DNA of 64,000 bases from Sporolactobacillus shoreicorticis (GTDB lineage Bacteria; Bacillota; Bacilli; Bacillales; Sporolactobacillaceae). The notes under the pieces are model-generated. The model was given only the letters and a program-made list of their open reading frames with translations. It ran no database searches and was not told the DNA's origin. Position numbers and translations under genes: made by a program. This document shows positions 37,990-46,575 of this stretch, piece after piece. Each line of letters starts with the position of its first letter. Positions within the stretch are counted from its first letter, which is position 1. The stretch is taken from assembly GCF_024125445.1 (NCBI RefSeq), contig NZ_JAMXWM010000002.1, forward strand, positions 1 to 64,000. Direction: 5' to 3'.

Positions 37990-38644
37990 GGAGGATCAGC
38001 TTTATTTTGGCCAGATCCCCGTATGCTTGGAACAGCTGATGTTAAGCAATCGTCTGTTAATTTCAGATAGAGAATGGAAAAAAATTAACAGATTGCTGAA
38101 TCCAGTCAAAAAAGTAAACGTGCTCTGGTCAAGGCTCATGGCGAAAAAGATGCTTGGTGATCAATATCGTCCGGAAAGTATTGAAATTGTTAATGAAGTG
38201 TCCGGTGCCCCCTGCCTTTATTATGAGGGAGTCCGGCTGCCCAGAACCATTTCAATCTCGCATTGCGGAGCTTTTACCGGCATTTTCCTCTCAAGAAAAC
38301 CGGTAGCGATTGACATTGAGAGAAAATTTGTCTCAATGGATAAACATTTTACTAATTACTGTTTCAATGATCCGGAATTGGCAGGACTGAAGTATCTGGA
38401 CCGTAATATGCCGTTGAATCAAAGAATTACATTATTGTGGAGCCTTAAAGAAACGATTGTCAAATTATTTGGTGAAGGATTTCATTACAGCCCAAAACAG
38501 ATTTCAGCCATTTTTGAAAAAGAAGATCAGCTGAGCGTTACTCTTCCTGATTCCTATTGTGAAAAAGAATTCGCCCGCCCACTTCAGTTAACCTATGAAT
38601 GGCATGAACCTAATTATCTGTGCTTAGGTAAATTTATCCGTTAA
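37940..38644 (+). CDS. 4'-phosphopantetheinyl transferase, Sfp type
   Basis: This 234-residue Sfp-type enzyme attaches the phosphopantetheine arm to carrier proteins. VAIDIERKF (about 118) has the metal-binding aspartate and glutamate, and WSLKETIVKLFGEG (about 169) is the second signature. It overlaps the previous gene by 50 bases, so it is made with the synthase and probably activates S202 and S303 of that protein. The ATG at 37940 is preceded by AGGAG. PPTase as the last element repeats the order seen within enediyne-type iterative synthases. Confidence 0.88.
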   Translation: MILQGRIVKRATLLSDKEDQLYFGQIPVCLEQLMLSNRLLISDREWKKINRLLNPVKKVNVLWSRLMAKKMLGDQYRPESIEIVNEVSGAPCLYYEGVRLPRTISISHCGAFTGIFLSRKPVAIDIERKFVSMDKHFTNYCFNDPELAGLKYLDRNMPLNQRITLLWSLKETIVKLFGEGFHYSPKQISAIFEKEDQLSVTLPDSYCEKEFARPLQLTYEWHEPNYLCLGKFIR

Positions 38645-38670
38645 ATATGGCGGTAAGCGGAATCTGATTA

Positions 38671-38717
38671 AAGAACGGCGGTTGGAACATACATAAATGT
38701 TTCAACCGCCGCTCTTT
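38671..38717. terminator. Strong bidirectional terminator after the polyketide operon
   Basis: An approximately 20-base-pair stem, from AAGAACGGCGGTTG to CAACCGCCGCTCTT with an inner AACAT/ATGTT, lies between the convergent PPTase and oxidoreductase genes and can stop transcripts from both. Confidence 0.8.
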
Positions 38718-38732
38718 AAATTCATGAGCACC

Positions 38733-39302
38733 TTATTTTTCCTTGAGATTTGCGAGAAATTGCTTCCTTTGTTCAAGAGTCGCGTTCTTAATGTTGCCAA
38801 AATTAATCCATTGTGCGTGACGAATGCCAAGCTGTTTTAGAGTTGCCTTAATGAATACTTTTTTGACCGCGTTCCCGGCAAACCATTTAAGATACCAGGT
38901 TGGGGATTTTGAAGTGGTGATGATGGTTGCCTGTGAAATCATTGACAAATGTCCTTTAATTCCGGTTTTTGTATCATGATAAGCAAACTTATATTTCATC
39001 ACCTTATCGAAAAATCCTTTAAGAATTGCGGGCAAATCATTCCACCAGATTGGTGAGACAACGATTAACTCGGCAGAGTTCTTTAAAAGAGACTGATAAT
39101 ACGTGACAAGCTCGTCTGTTGTCTGACCGCTTGAAAATAGAGACAGCTCTTCTTCGGTATAGACAGGATTGAATCGATCTTCGTAGAGGTCGATGATTTC
39201 GTAGGTCTTTTTTTTCTTGCTCAGTGATTTTTCCAGTGCGTCCAGAATGGCGAAATTAAAGCTTTTTTTGTAGGGATGAGCGATGATAATCAACGTTTTC
39301 AT
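38733..39302 (-). CDS. NAD(P)H quinone oxidoreductase, flavodoxin-like fold
   Basis: This 189-residue protein belongs to the MdaB/KefF/NQO-like flavodoxin-fold family. It starts with KTLIIIAHPYKKSFN, the FMN phosphate-binding loop, and has SPIWWNDLPAILKGFFDKV (about 83-101). It should reduce quinones or similar electrophiles with NAD(P)H. Its ATG overlaps the stop of the upstream TetR gene by four bases, so the two are co-transcribed and co-regulated. A role related to the neighbouring polyketide product is possible but unsupported. Confidence 0.8.
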   Translation of the reverse strand: MKTLIIIAHPYKKSFNFAILDALEKSLSKKKKTYEIIDLYEDRFNPVYTEEELSLFSSGQTTDELVTYYQSLLKNSAELIVVSPIWWNDLPAILKGFFDKVMKYKFAYHDTKTGIKGHLSMISQATIITTSKSPTWYLKWFAGNAVKKVFIKATLKQLGIRHAQWINFGNIKNATLEQRKQFLANLKEK

Positions 39303-39901
39303 GATTTTGCCCCATTTCCAATCAGAATTGTTTCAATCATTTTTTTAATATCCTGCTCTGTGAAGCTAATGTCATTATTGACAACGAGAAGTGTATATCC
39401 GAAAATAAAGCTCCAAATCTGGACGAACAGATCATAAATATTGGTGTGAAGCTGTTCTTCAGAAATCAGGTCATTAATGATTTTTTCAAATTCAATCAGA
39501 GCCGGAAAATCGCTCAAATAACCTTTATTCACCTTGTTTTCAGATACATTGATTGAGTACTCACTTTCAAAAAGAAGCTGAAAATGATTTTTGTGCTCAC
39601 ATGCATACATGATAAAATTGAGCCCCATTTGATTTAATTGCTCTTTACTTGAAAGGCCTGTCTCAATATCTTTGCGTAAATACATGGCCAGATTCTGCGA
39701 AATGCATTTAATGACTTCTTGAAACAAATCAGATTTGTCATTAAAGTGTCTATAAATAGCTCCGGCAGACACGTCACATTTCTTTGAAATGGATCTTAAG
39801 GAAATATTTAGAAAAGAGTTGTGGTTGAGTTCCGACATCGTATAGTTCAGTATTTTTTGTTTTAAATTCTTGTGATGGTAAGTTTTTTCAGTGTTTTGCA
39901 T
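39299..39901 (-). CDS. TetR family regulator of the oxidoreductase
   Basis: This 200-residue protein has a TetR HTH at about 14-60 (NISLRSISKKCDVSAGAIYRHFNDKSDLFQ) and a variable ligand domain. I choose the ATG at 39901, seven bases after AAAGGA; the upstream in-frame ATG at 39919 lies before that site. It is the first gene of a two-gene unit with the oxidoreductase. Two 19-base quasi-palindromes directly upstream (39922-39940, 39967-39985) are likely its own operators, pointing to autorepression. Confidence 0.8.
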   Translation of the reverse strand: MQNTEKTYHHKNLKQKILNYTMSELNHNSFLNISLRSISKKCDVSAGAIYRHFNDKSDLFQEVIKCISQNLAMYLRKDIETGLSSKEQLNQMGLNFIMYACEHKNHFQLLFESEYSINVSENKVNKGYLSDFPALIEFEKIINDLISEEQLHTNIYDLFVQIWSFIFGYTLLVVNNDISFTEQDIKKMIETILIGNGAKS

Positions 39902-39921
39902 TTCTCGTTCCTTTCTCATTA

Positions 39922-39985
39922 ATGTTAACGGTGATTACATATATAATTTACCACAGCGGAACGGCAATGTAAACAGTGATTACAT
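39922..39985 (-). promoter_or_regulatory. Two tandem operators for the TetR regulator
   Basis: ATGTTAACGGTGATTACAT (39922-39940) and ATGTAAACAGTGATTACAT (39967-39985) share one half-site exactly and are each nearly palindromic. They are spaced 45 bases start to start, just upstream of the TetR gene. Basis: pattern and location. Confidence 0.65.
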
Positions 39986-40166
39986 AATTTTTGATCCAAT
40001 TTTTCTTTAATGTATCATTTTAACAACTTTTGAGGGATTGTTGGATTTCGTCGATCTCTACAGGCAATTTAGATTACAAAAATACGGGATTGACCTACAA
40101 TTAAACGATTAATCGTTTACCCAATTAAAGCAATGACAGAGTCTGAGAAAGGTTGTTATTCTAAAG

Positions 40167-40509
40167 ATGCAAAAGAAAACCGACGTGATGTTAATCGGTG
40201 CCGGGATCATGAGTGCAACACTGGCATCTTTATTGAAAGAACTCGCGCCTGAATGGAAGATCAGTGTGTTTGAGAAACTCAGCGGTCCGGGAAAAGAGGG
40301 CTCGAACGAATAAAATAATGCGGGGACGGGTCACTCGGCACTGCGCGAGTTGAACTATACGCTTGAAAAATCGAATGGAACAAAAGCGGTCAAGATTAAT
40401 GAAAAGTTTCAGCTGTCGCGACCTTGACACGCGCTATATTGATGGGAAACAAAACTTGCTGTTCGGGCCGTTTGCCGTTCAATCAAAATCCAATGAAAAT
40501 TTAAAATAA
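40167..40509 (+). pseudogene. mqo: Remnant of malate:quinone oxidoreductase (mqo)
   Basis: The first 40-odd codons read as an Mqo N-terminus ([21 protein letters not shown], then [13 protein letters not shown]). The codon for Trp in the expected [11 protein letters not shown] is TAA, a nonsense mutation. The frame continues to [11 protein letters not shown], then jumps in another frame to TRYIDGKQNLLFGPFA, a segment normally some 230 residues further on, and stops. So there is a premature stop, a large internal deletion and loss of the C-terminal third. Intact Mqo is about 500 residues and oxidises malate in the membrane. Confidence 0.85.
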
Positions 40510-40565
40510 AAAGAGGGGATGTTCCATGTTGCGCTTGCAACGTGGGAGCACCCCCTCTTCTTTTT
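40510..40565. terminator. Bidirectional terminator between mqo remnant and TetR gene
   Basis: AAAAGAGGGGATGTTCCA pairs with TGGGAGCACCCCCTCTTC with a further TGTTGC/GCAACG inner stem. A-run and T-run flank it. It ends six bases from the TetR stop. Confidence 0.8.
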
Positions 40566-40570
40566 CGCAA

Positions 40571-41137
40571 TTAATGATTGTTGCCGTGCTCGAACAGCTG
40601 AATAATCAGATTAGCTAAGTAGTTGGGGCTGTAAGGCGTTCCTTCTTCGAGCCACCAAGAAATGATGCCCAGCGTTGAGGATGCGATGATCTCGTTAGGC
40701 AGCGGGTGCGGATTTCTAGTTGTTCTTCGAGGCTCCCAGTACATGACGATATCCAGAATGACACTGAAAACTTTTCGACGGAATGCCTTATTTTCAAGCA
40801 TTATGTTATAGAAGGATGCATTTTTATAGAAATAGTCGATAAAAGTGATTAGACGCGTTCTCCCGGAAAAAGATTCCTTTGCTTGTTCATCTTTTGGTTT
40901 AAGCAAACTGCGCAGTTCAGAAAGCATTTCATCGATCATCTGCTGCATGAGGTCTTTGACGTCGTGATAATGCAAATAGAAAGTCGCACGATTAAGCTCT
41001 GCACGATCAGCAATATTTTGAACGGTCAGTTTGCTTCGATCAGGGTATTCCTCGATTAACGAAATGAGTGCATCTTTAAACATCCGTTTCGAGCGTTGAA
41101 CGCGAGGATCATCTGTTTTTCTTATTTTTTTATACAT
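40571..41137 (-). CDS. TetR family regulator of the MFS exporter
   Basis: This 188-residue regulator has a TetR HTH at about 35-65 (LTVQNIADRAELNRATFYLHYHDVKDLMQQM) and the TetR_C_33-like C-terminal domain common in Bacillus repressors. GGGAGG precedes the ATG. It is divergent from a 14-helix drug exporter, and an inverted repeat between the genes (41201-41225) is a likely operator. It probably represses the exporter until a toxic ligand binds. Confidence 0.8.
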   Translation of the reverse strand: MYKKIRKTDDPRVQRSKRMFKDALISLIEEYPDRSKLTVQNIADRAELNRATFYLHYHDVKDLMQQMIDEMLSELRSLLKPKDEQAKESFSGRTRLITFIDYFYKNASFYNIMLENKAFRRKVFSVILDIVMYWEPRRTTRNPHPLPNEIIASSTLGIISWWLEEGTPYSPNYLANLIIQLFEHGNNH

Positions 41138-41200
41138 TTTATTAGCCTCCCATCTATAATTAATTATTTTTGCGACGCTTATTGTTAAATTGTTGATTAG

Positions 41201-41225
41201 TAAACAGTCAGACGAAAACTGTTTA
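41201..41225. promoter_or_regulatory. Likely operator between TetR and MFS exporter
   Basis: TAAACAGT and ACTGTTTA form a perfect eight-base inverted repeat around nine bases, midway between the divergent genes. Confidence 0.6.
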
Positions 41226-41311
41226 TGGTCATTACCAAAAAAACATGTTAATTTATAGACACATTATCAATTAATTAACAGGGTGTCAATTTAATAACGA
41301 AGGGAACGTGA

Positions 41312-42790
41312 TTGTTTGTTATGAATGCAACGAATCAAGAAATTAAAAAGGGTCCACTTTTAGTTGTTCTTCTCGTAGGAGCCTTCCTGTCATTACTGAA
41401 TCAAACAATTATGAATGTTGCGTTGCCGAATTTGATGCGGCAATTTAATATATCGGCAACGGTTGTCCAATGGCTGGCGACCGGGTTTATGTTAGTTATG
41501 GGTGTGCTGGTTCCAACAACAGCGTTTCTTATGAAGCGATTTACCACTCGGCAGCTGTTCATCAGTTCAATGGTTTTATTGTTTGCAGGAAGCTTTGTAT
41601 GTGCGATTGCACAGAATTTCACAACATTGCTGATTGGCAGAATGATTCAGGCATCCGGCGCTGCACTTGTCATGCCGTTGATGATGACTGTCGTGCTTGT
41701 GGTGATTCCGAAGGAACGGCGTGGCGGAGCGATGGGCTTTATCGGTCTTGCCATGATCTGCGCGCCGGCAATCGGTCCGACACTGGCTGGATTGGTCATT
41801 GAACAGCTCTCATGGCGGTGGCTGTTTATTGGATTGATACCGCTAGTGGTCGTTGTCATTCTTTTGTCGTTAAAATATTTGGTTAATATATCAGAACCAG
41901 CCAAATCGAAGCTGGATTTTATAAGTGTCGTGCTTTCAGTTCTGGGGTTCGGCGGTATACTCTATGGACTCAGCAGCGCGGGGGACAAGGGATGGGGCAG
42001 TCCGATTGTATTAGCTTTTTTAATTGGAGGCCTGATTTTCCTTGGCTTGTTCAGTTGGCGGCAGCTTGTTTCAAAGGATCCGTTCTTAAATATTCGCGTC
42101 TTTGGAAACAAGACGTTCACTATGACGACAATCATCAATGTGCTGATTATGATGATTTCTTATGTGGATTTGATTTTGTTGCCCATCTACTTGCAGACAA
42201 GCCGGGGATTCTCTGTGCTTGATACGGGCCTGCTTCTTTTACCGGGGGCTTTATTAAATGCAATTTTGTCACCGTTGTGCGGGCGCCTGTACGATAGAAT
42301 CGGTGCAAAACCTCTGGTTCTATTCGGCCTCGTCTTTGTTATTGCCGCCATGTGGGGCGTAACTGATCTGAGTACGACAACGAGTTACGGTTACCTGATG
42401 GTTAGAACGATTATTCTTCGGTTCGGATTGAGCTTCCTCAACATGCCGCTGAATACGGCCGGACTCAATGCGCTTCCTCATCGACTGAATGCACACGGAT
42501 CGGCTGTGGTCAACACCGTTATTCAATTATCAGGAGCCATCGGTACTGCGCTCGTTGTCACGGTGATGGCAAATCAGACAAAAGCTCATGCAACCGAACT
42601 CATGCAGCATGTTCAGTCTCAGGCGGAACTTATCAGGGATTCAACGATTCTCGGTATGAACGATGCGTATAAATTTGTTGTTGTTCTAGGGGTTGCTGCT
42701 CTGCTGCTGTCCCTGTTTTTGAGAAAACGAAAGAATGAATCGGCATCTGCCGTGCAGCATCAGCGATCAAGAGAAACGAGAAACAGCTAA
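41312..42790 (+). CDS. MFS multidrug exporter, DHA2 (14-helix) family
   Basis: This 492-residue membrane protein is a drug:proton antiporter of the EmrB/QacA-LmrB group. NQTIMNVALPNLMRQFNISATVVQWLATGFML is the characteristic first-helix region, and the antiporter motif C-like GPTLAGLV lies in helix 5. AAGGGA is seven bases before the TTG at 41312; the ATG at 41321 is an alternative. It should export hydrophobic or cationic compounds and may serve as self-resistance. A terminator follows directly. Confidence 0.85.
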   Translation: MFVMNATNQEIKKGPLLVVLLVGAFLSLLNQTIMNVALPNLMRQFNISATVVQWLATGFMLVMGVLVPTTAFLMKRFTTRQLFISSMVLLFAGSFVCAIAQNFTTLLIGRMIQASGAALVMPLMMTVVLVVIPKERRGGAMGFIGLAMICAPAIGPTLAGLVIEQLSWRWLFIGLIPLVVVVILLSLKYLVNISEPAKSKLDFISVVLSVLGFGGILYGLSSAGDKGWGSPIVLAFLIGGLIFLGLFSWRQLVSKDPFLNIRVFGNKTFTMTTIINVLIMMISYVDLILLPIYLQTSRGFSVLDTGLLLLPGALLNAILSPLCGRLYDRIGAKPLVLFGLVFVIAAMWGVTDLSTTTSYGYLMVRTIILRFGLSFLNMPLNTAGLNALPHRLNAHGSAVVNTVIQLSGAIGTALVVTVMANQTKAHATELMQHVQSQAELIRDSTILGMNDAYKFVVVLGVAALLLSLFLRKRKNESASAVQHQRSRETRNS

Positions 42791-42826
42791 AACGGTTGAG
42801 GGGAAAAAGCCTCTCAACCGTTTTAT
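42789..42826 (+). terminator. Rho-independent terminator after the MFS exporter
   Basis: AAAACGGTTGAGGG pairs with CTCTCAACCGTTTT around a short loop and is followed by ATTTTG. The stem overlaps the stop codon. Confidence 0.85.
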
Positions 42827-43119
42827 TTTGAAAGCGGGCATTGGGTGAATGATTTGGACATTCGCTTGGCATTGAACGTACCAATAAATTAAAGATTTGT
42901 ATGGATCATCAGATTAATAGTTGAGATGAAACAGTTATAATAAAAAATGTGAACGATTTAAAAAAGCATTGATTTTGATGGTTTGAGGACTACTATAGAA
43001 AGCAATAAGAATAAGATAACGTTTTCATGAAAATATATATTTGTGCAAAATTATAATTTTATCAATTTCATGTGAATAAGTTCACAGTAAAGAAGACGGG
43101 AAACAGGTTGACCCAAATA

Positions 43120-43356
43120 TAAACAGAATAATGAGGAGCAGAAGGTTTCAGCCGTTCGTCAGCTTAGCACAGAAGGCAAACTGGAATTGAGCAAGAGAAC
43201 AATTGACGGTTTGGTGCAAAAATCCAAAACCGCTTTAAATACTCTGAACGTGCATATGAAAATCAATGCACGGATACCAATCCAAAAGAATCATTGACTC
43301 GTGAATTGAGGCAGATTCTCGAAGACGCGTACGAAGGGGACGGAACAAAAATTTAA
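43120..43356 (+). pseudogene. Fragment of an unidentified gene
   Basis: One frame reads EEQKVSAVRQLSTEGKLELS from about 43132; another reads RFKYSERAYENQCTDTNP and on to LEDAYEGDGTKI with a stop at 43354. They overlap out of frame, there is no start codon, and a terminator follows. This fits a frameshifted remnant. I do not recognise the family. Confidence 0.4.
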
Positions 43357-43373
43357 TGAAACGTACAAATATT

Positions 43374-43409
43374 AAAACGCATCCTGAGCATATCGGGGGT
43401 GCGTTTTTA
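43374..43409 (+). terminator. Terminator after the gene fragment
   Basis: AAAACGCATCC pairs with GGGTGCGTTTT and is followed by T's, 18 bases after the fragment's stop codon. Confidence 0.7.
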
Positions 43410-43844
43410 AGATGTTTTTGTATATCATGTAGCCGAACCAAGATTACGATTAACGAAAATGAATGAAAGGTGGTTATCATTTTTTACTCTGATTTATTTC
43501 TCTATAACAGATTTAATTCTTTATCGGGATAAGGAGAGAATCCTTCTGTTAATGAGTCATTCAAAAAAACGTTGATTAACTTTTTCATACTGGGTGCTAA
43601 ATTTGATTCGTTGAGATCGTTTAGATCCATCCAGAATAGTTTTCCTTATGAGTCGTTCGATCAACCATTTTTTCTCCTCCCATATGCTTGAATTAGGTGG
43701 TGGCTCAACGCTTAGCAAAAGTATGGCACAATTTAAATAAAATCAACAGTTATATAATTGAGCATTTATTTGCTGAACTCTTTGCACTGGATTTTCACCT
43801 TTTTACTATGGTTTGCTGCAAAAAGTTTTTTCCGACATTCTAAC

Positions 43845-44540
43845 TTATCTTTGGTCGGTTTTGGTCCACCACCATATAGTGCCAAACGTACCCAATAGAG
43901 TGGTTAGGCACAAAATAAGAGAGCTGATTAATGGGAGAGATTCTTTTGCATAATAAAGACTGGGCAGTGCTGATGGAATGAACATGCCGATTTTTCCTCC
44001 GCCAAAAAGAACAGCGATAATTAGTGAAACAAAAGCATAGCCACTTGGAAGCATATAGCCACGAAAGATACTCGCAATCAATGCGACCGGTGTTGCCACC
44101 ATCAGATTAAGTAATGACAGAATGAGTACTTGCCGTACATAATCAATCATGAGTGCAATGGAAAACCCGGGAATATGCACCAATAGTCCTAGCAAAACAA
44201 CGCAAGTAAAACTGAGTGCGGTTATGATCAGGCACCATATGCTGATTGCTATAAATTTTGAAATAATTAGTGTTGAACGTGAGATCGGAAGGGCAAGGAG
44301 ATCCTTAAATGTTCGATCAGTATACTCTCGGCCAAATACCCAAGCTGTAATCATACCGAATCCCATTGATCCAATGATCGTACTGTATTGAAAGGTTAAT
44401 GTACCTATGTAAACCTTCCAACTATCAGCATTCAGATTTATGATTGTGAGAAAAAGAAATAAAGCGGCTACCAGCCATAGAATACCTGATTTTTTCAATT
44501 TATAATTTTCAACACTTAGTGAACGCATGAACGTCTTCAT
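43845..44540 (-). CDS. ABC exporter permease (ABC-2 type)
   Basis: This 231-residue protein has six predicted membrane helices and is an ABC-2-type permease of the lantibiotic-immunity/bacitracin-exporter kind. The loop GREYTDRTFKDLLALPISR (about 73-91) is characteristic. I choose the ATG at 44540, seven bases after GGAGG; the in-frame ATG at 44555 would overlap the ATPase end. It pairs with the ATPase gene four bases upstream. The substrate is unknown; a peptide antibiotic or cell-envelope toxin is likely. Confidence 0.8.
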   Translation of the reverse strand: MKTFMRSLSVENYKLKKSGILWLVAALFLFLTIINLNADSWKVYIGTLTFQYSTIIGSMGFGMITAWVFGREYTDRTFKDLLALPISRSTLIISKFIAISIWCLIITALSFTCVVLLGLLVHIPGFSIALMIDYVRQVLILSLLNLMVATPVALIASIFRGYMLPSGYAFVSLIIAVLFGGGKIGMFIPSALPSLYYAKESLPLISSLILCLTTLLGTFGTIWWWTKTDQR

Positions 44541-44544
44541 TTGA

Positions 44545-45465
44545 TTAACCTCCATTTTGTTTTATGGTACGGATGAAATATTCTTCTAGTGTTTCCTGCT
44601 GAACCCAAAAATTTGATGGGTAAATAGTACAACTTGCTAGTTTTTTATTGACCTGTTCAGGATGATTTACGGAATGTTGATCTTTGATTATGAATTCATT
44701 GTTTTCTAAAGTTTGTGGTGAGAAGCCTAATCGCTTTAATTGAGTGACAACGGAAGGGTTACCATTTGCGAATTTAAGTCGAAGCGATTTCTTACGAACA
44801 GCCTTAAAATCATTCATGGTCAATTCCCGAATCAATTGACCGTGATGCAAGATACCCATTCGTGTAATCAATTTTTCCATTTCATCAAGAATATGGCTGG
44901 ATAGGAAAATGGTTACGCCATGATCTTTTGCGAGCGTGTACAATAAACGGCGCATGTCGACAATACCTGATGGATCAAGACCATTTGTTGGTTCATCCAA
45001 TATGAGAATAGAGGGACGATGGAGCAGCGCTTTACCAAGACCAAGTTTCTGAGTGTTTCCCAGTGAAAGATATTTCACTTTGACATTCGCATATGCGCTG
45101 ATTTGAATCATTTCCATTGTTTCTTCAATCTGTCTTTGACTATTTATTCCGCGTAATTTTCCGAAAAGGGTCAAATTTTCTTTAACGGATAAATTGGGAT
45201 AGGCATAGGGCGTTTCGACCATATAACCAACCTGATTCCAAATCGCTTGATTGTGGTCTGATAATTTTTTACCAAAATAAGAAACGGATCCCTTGGTTGG
45301 ATGGACCATCCCAAGCAGCATACGGATTGTTGTTGTCTTTCCAGAACCGTTTAATCCGAGAAATCCATAAATGTCACCTTTATTGACTGTCAGAAAGAGG
45401 TTGGAGACACTAACAAACGACCCAAATTTTTTGCTTAGATTGTCAATGCGAACTATTTCATTCAT
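44545..45465 (-). CDS. ABC exporter ATP-binding protein (BcrA-like)
   Basis: This 306-residue ATPase has Walker A GLNGSGKTTT (about 38-47), the signature LSLGNTQKLGLGKALL, Walker B SILILDEPTNGLDP and the switch histidine SSHI. The 80-residue C-terminal extension is typical of BcrA-type exporters. I choose the ATG at 45465, with GGAGG upstream. It forms a two-gene operon with the permease and is divergent from a TetR gene with a shared palindromic control region. Confidence 0.88.
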   Translation of the reverse strand: MNEIVRIDNLSKKFGSFVSVSNLFLTVNKGDIYGFLGLNGSGKTTTIRMLLGMVHPTKGSVSYFGKKLSDHNQAIWNQVGYMVETPYAYPNLSVKENLTLFGKLRGINSQRQIEETMEMIQISAYANVKVKYLSLGNTQKLGLGKALLHRPSILILDEPTNGLDPSGIVDMRRLLYTLAKDHGVTIFLSSHILDEMEKLITRMGILHHGQLIRELTMNDFKAVRKKSLRLKFANGNPSVVTQLKRLGFSPQTLENNEFIIKDQHSVNHPEQVNKKLASCTIYPSNFWVQQETLEEYFIRTIKQNGG

Positions 45466-45495
45466 AGCGATGTCCTCCAAACGTTACTTAATAAG

Positions 45496-45546
45496 TTGAC
45501 ACTGAGTGCCAATTTCTAATATATATTATTTGACACTAAGTGTCAA
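45496..45546. promoter_or_regulatory. Paired 17-base operators between ABC exporter and TetR gene
   Basis: TTGACACTAAGTGTCAA (45530-45546) is a perfect palindrome around its central base. TTGACACTGAGTGCCAA (45496-45512) is the same with one arm mismatch. Their centres lie 34 bases apart, in the divergent promoter region, as expected for TetR autoregulation. Confidence 0.75.
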
Positions 45547-45629
45547 GTTGTGCTAATTTGAAACCGGTGATCACATCGTTTTATACTTGGCATTGGGGAA
45601 CACGAATACTTTTAAAATGGAGAATGACA

Positions 45630-46220
45630 ATGAATAAACAGAAAGAAATAAGCGTGCATACCCAGCGGAAAATGGAGACTAAAAAGAAAGTTTTGTCGGT
45701 TGCGCTGGAAATTTTTAAGGAAAAAGGTTATGCACAGACAACGATGGATTCAATAGCGGAGCGCTCTGGTATTTCGCGGCGCACTTTATTTCGGTTATTT
45801 CCAAAGAAAGAGGACTTGTTGATTCAATCAGGTGAAGAAATGATTTCAAAGCTACTGCGTACGACACTGGAGGATGCGGCACCTTTGCCCAACTTATTTA
45901 ATAGGGTGCGGGAAATTCTTGCTCGTGCATCAGCTGAGGAGCGGGAAGCCTATGTAGCTTGGCTTAAAGCAATGCATGATGAATCGGATGTCCGTTCGGC
46001 GATGATGGTTAAATTGATGGATATAATTCAACTTATTATCAATAAAGCCAAACAGTTACCCGAAATAAAAGATGAACAAGAACTATGGGCCGTAGCTGGT
46101 GCCTTTATGGGCGGTGTTGTTGCGGGTTGGGCACAACATGAGCAGGAACTGACAATTGATCCACTCAACGTCATTGCTCAGAATCTTGAAATCATTTATA
46201 AAAAATTTGTGCAGGTATAA
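45630..46220 (+). CDS. TetR family regulator of the ABC exporter
   Basis: This 196-residue regulator has a TetR HTH at about 30-62 (TTMDSIAERSGISRRTLFRLFPKKEDLL). I choose the ATG at 45630, seven bases after TGGAGA; the open frame extends upstream to 45540 but that part covers the operator and has no ribosome site. It is divergent from the ABC exporter and two 17-base palindromes lie between. It probably represses the exporter and itself. Confidence 0.8.
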   Translation: MNKQKEISVHTQRKMETKKKVLSVALEIFKEKGYAQTTMDSIAERSGISRRTLFRLFPKKEDLLIQSGEEMISKLLRTTLEDAAPLPNLFNRVREILARASAEEREAYVAWLKAMHDESDVRSAMMVKLMDIIQLIINKAKQLPEIKDEQELWAVAGAFMGGVVAGWAQHEQELTIDPLNVIAQNLEIIYKKFVQV

Positions 46221-46386
46221 GGAATAGAGCAACCTCAGCCGAGTTCCTTACAAAGAAAGGGCGGAGCATGACGGCGCCCCGTTTTTTCTCATACAATAAG
46301 AACGTTTATCGTTTTGCCTTGCTGATACGACGATCAACGTCATAAGATTCGGTTAGGCGATTAGGTTAAGCGCCCAATCCGAAAAA

Positions 46387-46575
46387 TAGACGGAAAAATT
46401 TCGCTTAATTCGAAAATGAACGAGAAAATCACTTAAATAGACGGAAAAATTCCGCTTATCGAATCGAAAAATGTGAAAATGGAAGGTTTTCCTTTGAATA
46501 AGCGGAAAAATTCCCCTTATTTACCTGCGAAACAAGCGCCATGATGCATATAACCGGAAAAACTCCGCTTATTTT
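46387..46575. repeat. Cluster of four short palindromic repeats
   Basis: Variants of a roughly 22-base palindrome of the form ATAAGCGGAAAAATTCCGCTTAT occur near 46387, 46436, 46497 and 46551. They differ by point changes, and some arms are imperfect. Similar tiny palindromes occur as dispersed repeats in Bacillaceae. No flanking gene explains them. Confidence 0.7.

Larger units (their letters stand above)
42827..43844. other. About 1 kb with only gene fragments
   Basis: No intact gene was found between the MFS exporter and the ABC permease. A coding fragment (43120-43356) with its own terminator is listed separately. The rest has many stops in all frames. Confidence 0.6.

Noticed and set aside
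41401-42526. Several open frames on both strands inside the MFS exporter
   Set aside because: They are shadows of the exporter gene, without ribosome sites or family motifs.
45540-45629. N-terminal extension of the TetR protein
   Set aside because: It would begin inside the palindromic operator and has no ribosome site; the ATG at 45630 does.
46387-46575. CRISPR array
   Set aside because: The repeats are short, diverged palindromes at irregular spacing, with no cas genes in the window.
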